Source: Salinivirgaceae bacterium (lineage in GTDB: Bacteria > Bacteroidota > Bacteroidia > Bacteroidales > SZUA-534). Taken from it: a DNA stretch of 64,000 nt. Location: NCBI GenBank assembly GCA_017645945.1, contig JAGCNL010000016.1, positions 62,001 through 126,000 on the forward strand, read 5' to 3'. Below the pieces are notes generated by a model. The model saw nothing but the letters and a program-made list of their open reading frames with translations. It searched no databases and was not told the DNA's origin. Every line of letters begins with the position of its first letter. The first letter of the stretch is position 1. A program made the position numbers and the translations under genes. Positions 61,682 through 64,000 of the stretch are shown piece after piece.

Positions 61682-62049
61682 CGAACCAAGAAATCGGCAA
61701 AATCGGCGAAGATGCTGCTGCCAATCTTTTAATAGGGAAAGGCTACAAAATCTTGGAGCGTAATTATCGGTCGGGGCATCTCGAAGTGGATATTATCGCG
61801 CTTAAAGGTGATGTTGTTGCATTTGTTGAGGTGAAAACACGTGCAGTCAACTACCTCGTTTCACCGCAAGAGGCTGTTAACTATCGAAAACAAAATTTTA
61901 TAGCTAATGCAGCCAATGGTTATATGCGCAGATTTCGTCGGTCGGAGGAAGCGCGACTTGATGTGGTAACCGTACTGCACAAAAATGGAGCTGTTGTGGA
62001 AGTTGAGCATATCGAGAATGCGTACTATCCGAGAGTTAAATCTTATTAA
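61678..62049 (+). CDS. YraN family (UPF0102) nuclease-fold protein, copy 3
   Basis: 123 residues. NQEIGKIGEDAAANLLIGKG, ILERNYRSGHLEVDIIALKG, VAFVEVKTRAVNY, ANAANGYMRRFRR and IENAYYP. Intact, starting in the decarboxylase stop. The decayed copy at 54983 is closer to this one (ANAANGYMRRF) than to the 57133 copy. Last gene of the locus; a terminator follows 38 bp later. Confidence 0.92.
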   Translation: MTNQEIGKIGEDAAANLLIGKGYKILERNYRSGHLEVDIIALKGDVVAFVEVKTRAVNYLVSPQEAVNYRKQNFIANAANGYMRRFRRSEEARLDVVTVLHKNGAVVEVEHIENAYYPRVKSY

Positions 62050-62086
62050 AAAAATCAATTAACACAGAAGCGTTGCTGACGCTAGA

Positions 62087-62121
62087 AAAATAATGCCAGA
62101 TATGAAGGCATTATTTTTTTT
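62087..62121 (+). terminator. Terminator of the polysaccharide/phosphonate locus
   Basis: AATAATGCC (62089-62097) pairs with GGCATTATT (62107-62115) around a 9-nt loop, and a T-run follows. Nothing else but the GH10 promoter is seen in the 272-bp gap 62050-62321. Confidence 0.85.
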
Positions 62122-62230
62122 GCCTGGAAAAATGGTGTGCCGTCAAGTTGCTGACGATGGGTGTTGTAAGTTTTATAAAATTGCCTGTTAGGCCAAAAAA
62201 TAACCTTAAAGGTCGATTTTTTGCTTTTCT

Positions 62231-62263
62231 TTTGGTTATTCAAGTAGATGTTTCTTTTCTTTG
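62231..62263 (+). promoter_or_regulatory. Promoter of the GH10 gene
   Basis: TTTG (62231-62234), a 21-bp spacer and TTTCTTTG (62256-62263), one base off the TAnnTTTG box. The ATG of the xylanase is 59 bp downstream. Confidence 0.5.
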
Positions 62264-62321
62264 CCGACAGAATAATTGTTATTATGACATTTATTAATTT
62301 AACTTCAAAATAAAAACAACT

Positions 62322-64000
62322 ATGAGGATTAAAAGCACATTGATGTTGCTGCTAATGGCAGGTGCAATGGCCAGCCAAGCGCAAAATCATCCACTAAACT
62401 ACAACCCAAACAAGTTTTTGGGTAACATCACTACAATGGGGCAAATCCGGTCTGATTTTGATAAGTATTGGGATCAGCTCACCCCAGAGAACGAGACCAA
62501 ATGGGAGTCGATTGAACGCTCTCAGGGCGTGTTTGATTTCAGCACAGCCCGCAGAGAATATGACTACTGCAAGGAGCACGGCTTCAAGTTCAAATTCCAC
62601 GCTTTGCTGTGGGGTGCACAGATTCCGAGCTATTTGCAGCAATTGAACGCAGAGCAGACTCTTGAGGCTATCACTCGCTGGTTTGATGCAGTTGCCAAGG
62701 AATTCCCTGACTTGGAGTACATCGACGTTGCAAATGAGGCTGTTGGCTCAAACGGCAACTATCACTCACCTTATGGCTCAACACGAATCATTCAGGCATT
62801 GGGCGGCACAGGAAAAACAGGTTACGACTGGCTGGCAAAGGCATTTATGATGGCTCGCGAACGCTGGCCGAATGCCGTGCTTATCTATAACGATTACAAT
62901 ACTTTCCAATACGATACCGATGCTTATATCAAGCTTATTAATGGTATCAAGGAGGCAGGTGGTCCGATTGATGCAGCAGGATGCCAATCGCACGATTTGA
63001 ACGATATGTCGGGTGCAGATTTCAAGAAAGTGCTCGAGAAAGTTCACGACGGCGTACAGCTGCCAATATTCATTTCGGAGTACGACATCTGCAAGGCCGA
63101 TGATGAAATCCAGCTGAAACGCTACCAAGAGCAGTTCCCAATCATGTGGGAGGCTGACTATGTGGCTGGTGTTACTCTTTGGGGCTACATCTATGGTTCA
63201 ACCTGGGTTGATGATGGCGCCGAGAAGGGTGCTTCGGGCTTGATTAAGAACAACGTGGAGCGTCCGGCACTGAAATGGCTGCGCGAGTATATGCAGACGG
63301 ATGCCGCCATCAACGCAAAGAGCCCGCTTATCAATGTGGCAAGCGACTACGCTTTTGTATCGCCTCAGTCGAGCATAATCCTTATGGGTGACTCAACAAT
63401 CATCAAAGGAAAGGCTTCGAGCTCAGACAGCACAATTGCCGAAATTCGTCTTTACTGCGATTCAACTTTAGTTGCCAAAGTCGATACATCGGTAATTGAA
63501 TACTTATGGAAACCGATTGAGGCTGGTGCTTATACATTCAAAATGCAAGCTCTCAGTTCAATAAGTAGCACATTGTTCGAACGCGATTGCACCGTTAAGG
63601 CTTGCGAGCCGGCAAAACCGTTCAAGAACACACCAATCGCTCTGCCTGGCAAGCTTGAGGCTGAGGACTTCGACGAGGGTGAGAATACCATCGCGTACAG
63701 CGACAGCGACGAAGGCAACAACGGCAGCAGCAACGCATATCGCCCGGAAACAGGCGTTGATATTGATAAGAACGACGGTGATGGCTGGGTACTTGGCTGG
63801 ACCAACTCTGGCGAATGGGTTCAATACACCGTTGATGTTAAGGAGGAGCAACTGATGTTGTGGACTGCAAGAGTGGCTTCTGGTACATCGGGCTCAGCAT
63901 TCAGCATCCGCATGGGCGACACTGACCTGACAGGCCGCATCAACGTTCCGCAAACAGCAAGCAACTCTTGGGGCACTTACACAGAAATAACAGGTCGCAC
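62322..64000 (+). CDS. Endo-1,4-beta-xylanase, GH10 with CBM6-like module (runs off right edge)
   Basis: ATG at 62322 gives MRIKSTLMLLLMAGAMASQA, a signal peptide cleaved after about residue 21. The GH10 barrel (about 25-340) has TPENETKWESIERSQG, HALLWG, the acid/base in DVANEAVG and the nucleophile in FISEYDI. A beta-sandwich linker domain (about 345-430) follows, then a CBM6-like domain (about 438-560, LEAEDFDEG, GWTNSGEWVQYTVDV) that is cut by the window edge. It breaks down xylan outside the cell or in the periplasm. Transcribed apart from the polysaccharide locus. Confidence 0.93.
   Translation, partial: MRIKSTLMLLLMAGAMASQAQNHPLNYNPNKFLGNITTMGQIRSDFDKYWDQLTPENETKWESIERSQGVFDFSTARREYDYCKEHGFKFKFHALLWGAQIPSYLQQLNAEQTLEAITRWFDAVAKEFPDLEYIDVANEAVGSNGNYHSPYGSTRIIQALGGTGKTGYDWLAKAFMMARERWPNAVLIYNDYNTFQYDTDAYIKLINGIKEAGGPIDAAGCQSHDLNDMSGADFKKVLEKVHDGVQLPIFISEYDICKADDEIQLKRYQEQFPIMWEADYVAGVTLWGYIYGSTWVDDGAEKGASGLIKNNVERPALKWLREYMQTDAAINAKSPLINVASDYAFVSPQSSIILMGDSTIIKGKASSSDSTIAEIRLYCDSTLVAKVDTSVIEYLWKPIEAGAYTFKMQALSSISSTLFERDCTVKACEPAKPFKNTPIALPGKLEAEDFDEGENTIAYSDSDEGNNGSSNAYRPETGVDIDKNDGDGWVLGWTNSGEWVQYTVDVKEEQLMLWTARVASGTSGSAFSIRMGDTDLTGRINVPQTASNSWGTYTEITGR

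Overview
The window reads as a chromosomal segment of an anaerobic Bacteroidales-type bacterium. Three things point there: several promoters with the Bacteroidetes -7 box (TAnnTTTG), a UpxY-type NusG-like antiterminator heading a large surface-polysaccharide locus, and a secreted protein with a type IX secretion C-terminal tail. No rRNA, tRNA, CRISPR array or intact insertion sequence was seen. I cannot place it below the order level.

Positions 1-10.3 kb are mostly housekeeping genes on the minus strand: the 5' part of ftsK, a lipoprotein, glyA with its terminator, an Lrp/AsnC regulator, a PAS-linked adenylate/guanylate cyclase, guaA with its terminator, a flavodoxin-like/CAT-like pair with a decayed CAT tail beside it, and a small ECF sigma-factor operon. 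Positions 10.5-18.5 kb hold a plus-strand aromatic amino acid operon (pheA, tyrA, DAHP synthase-chorismate mutase, aroB, aroD, aroA, an acyl-ACP thioesterase, aroC). It is preceded by a short leader gene in which 9 of 18 codons are Phe or Tyr, followed by mutually exclusive RNA hairpins; this has all the parts of a classical transcription attenuator.

Positions 18.5-22.4 kb carry an Rpn-type nuclease, a 118-bp inverted-repeat element, a small membrane protein, a T9SS-secreted protein and an NYN/LOTUS protein. Positions 22.6-62.1 kb form one polysaccharide locus, all on the plus strand: upxY; an aminotransferase; a small toxin/antitoxin-like island (DUF3791/DUF3990) with a nonsense codon; the initiating sugar-phosphate transferase; glycosyltransferases; a metallo-hydrolase/ATP-grasp/SDR group; LicD; an EpsG-like polymerase; a near-complete legionaminic-acid pathway of the GDP-sugar type (legB-legC-legH-legI-legG-ptmF-like-legF-ptmE-like); more oxidoreductases; a flippase; a GT42-like candidate nonulosonate transferase; a dTDP-3-amino-sugar module (fdtA/fdtB-like); acyltransferases; and a second polymerase/ligase with a carbohydrate-binding-like insert.

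The locus ends with a phosphonate cassette: cytidylyltransferase-PEP mutase, a toxin-antitoxin pair, a phosphonoacetaldehyde-reductase-like alcohol dehydrogenase, and phosphonopyruvate decarboxylase. No AEP transaminase is present in the window, which points to 2-hydroxyethylphosphonate rather than aminoethylphosphonate. Three yraN (UPF0102) copies, one of them decayed, bracket the polymerase and the phosphonate cassette as direct repeats, suggesting modular exchange. A strong terminator closes the locus. A secreted GH10 xylanase with a CBM6-like module, with its own promoter, runs off the right edge.
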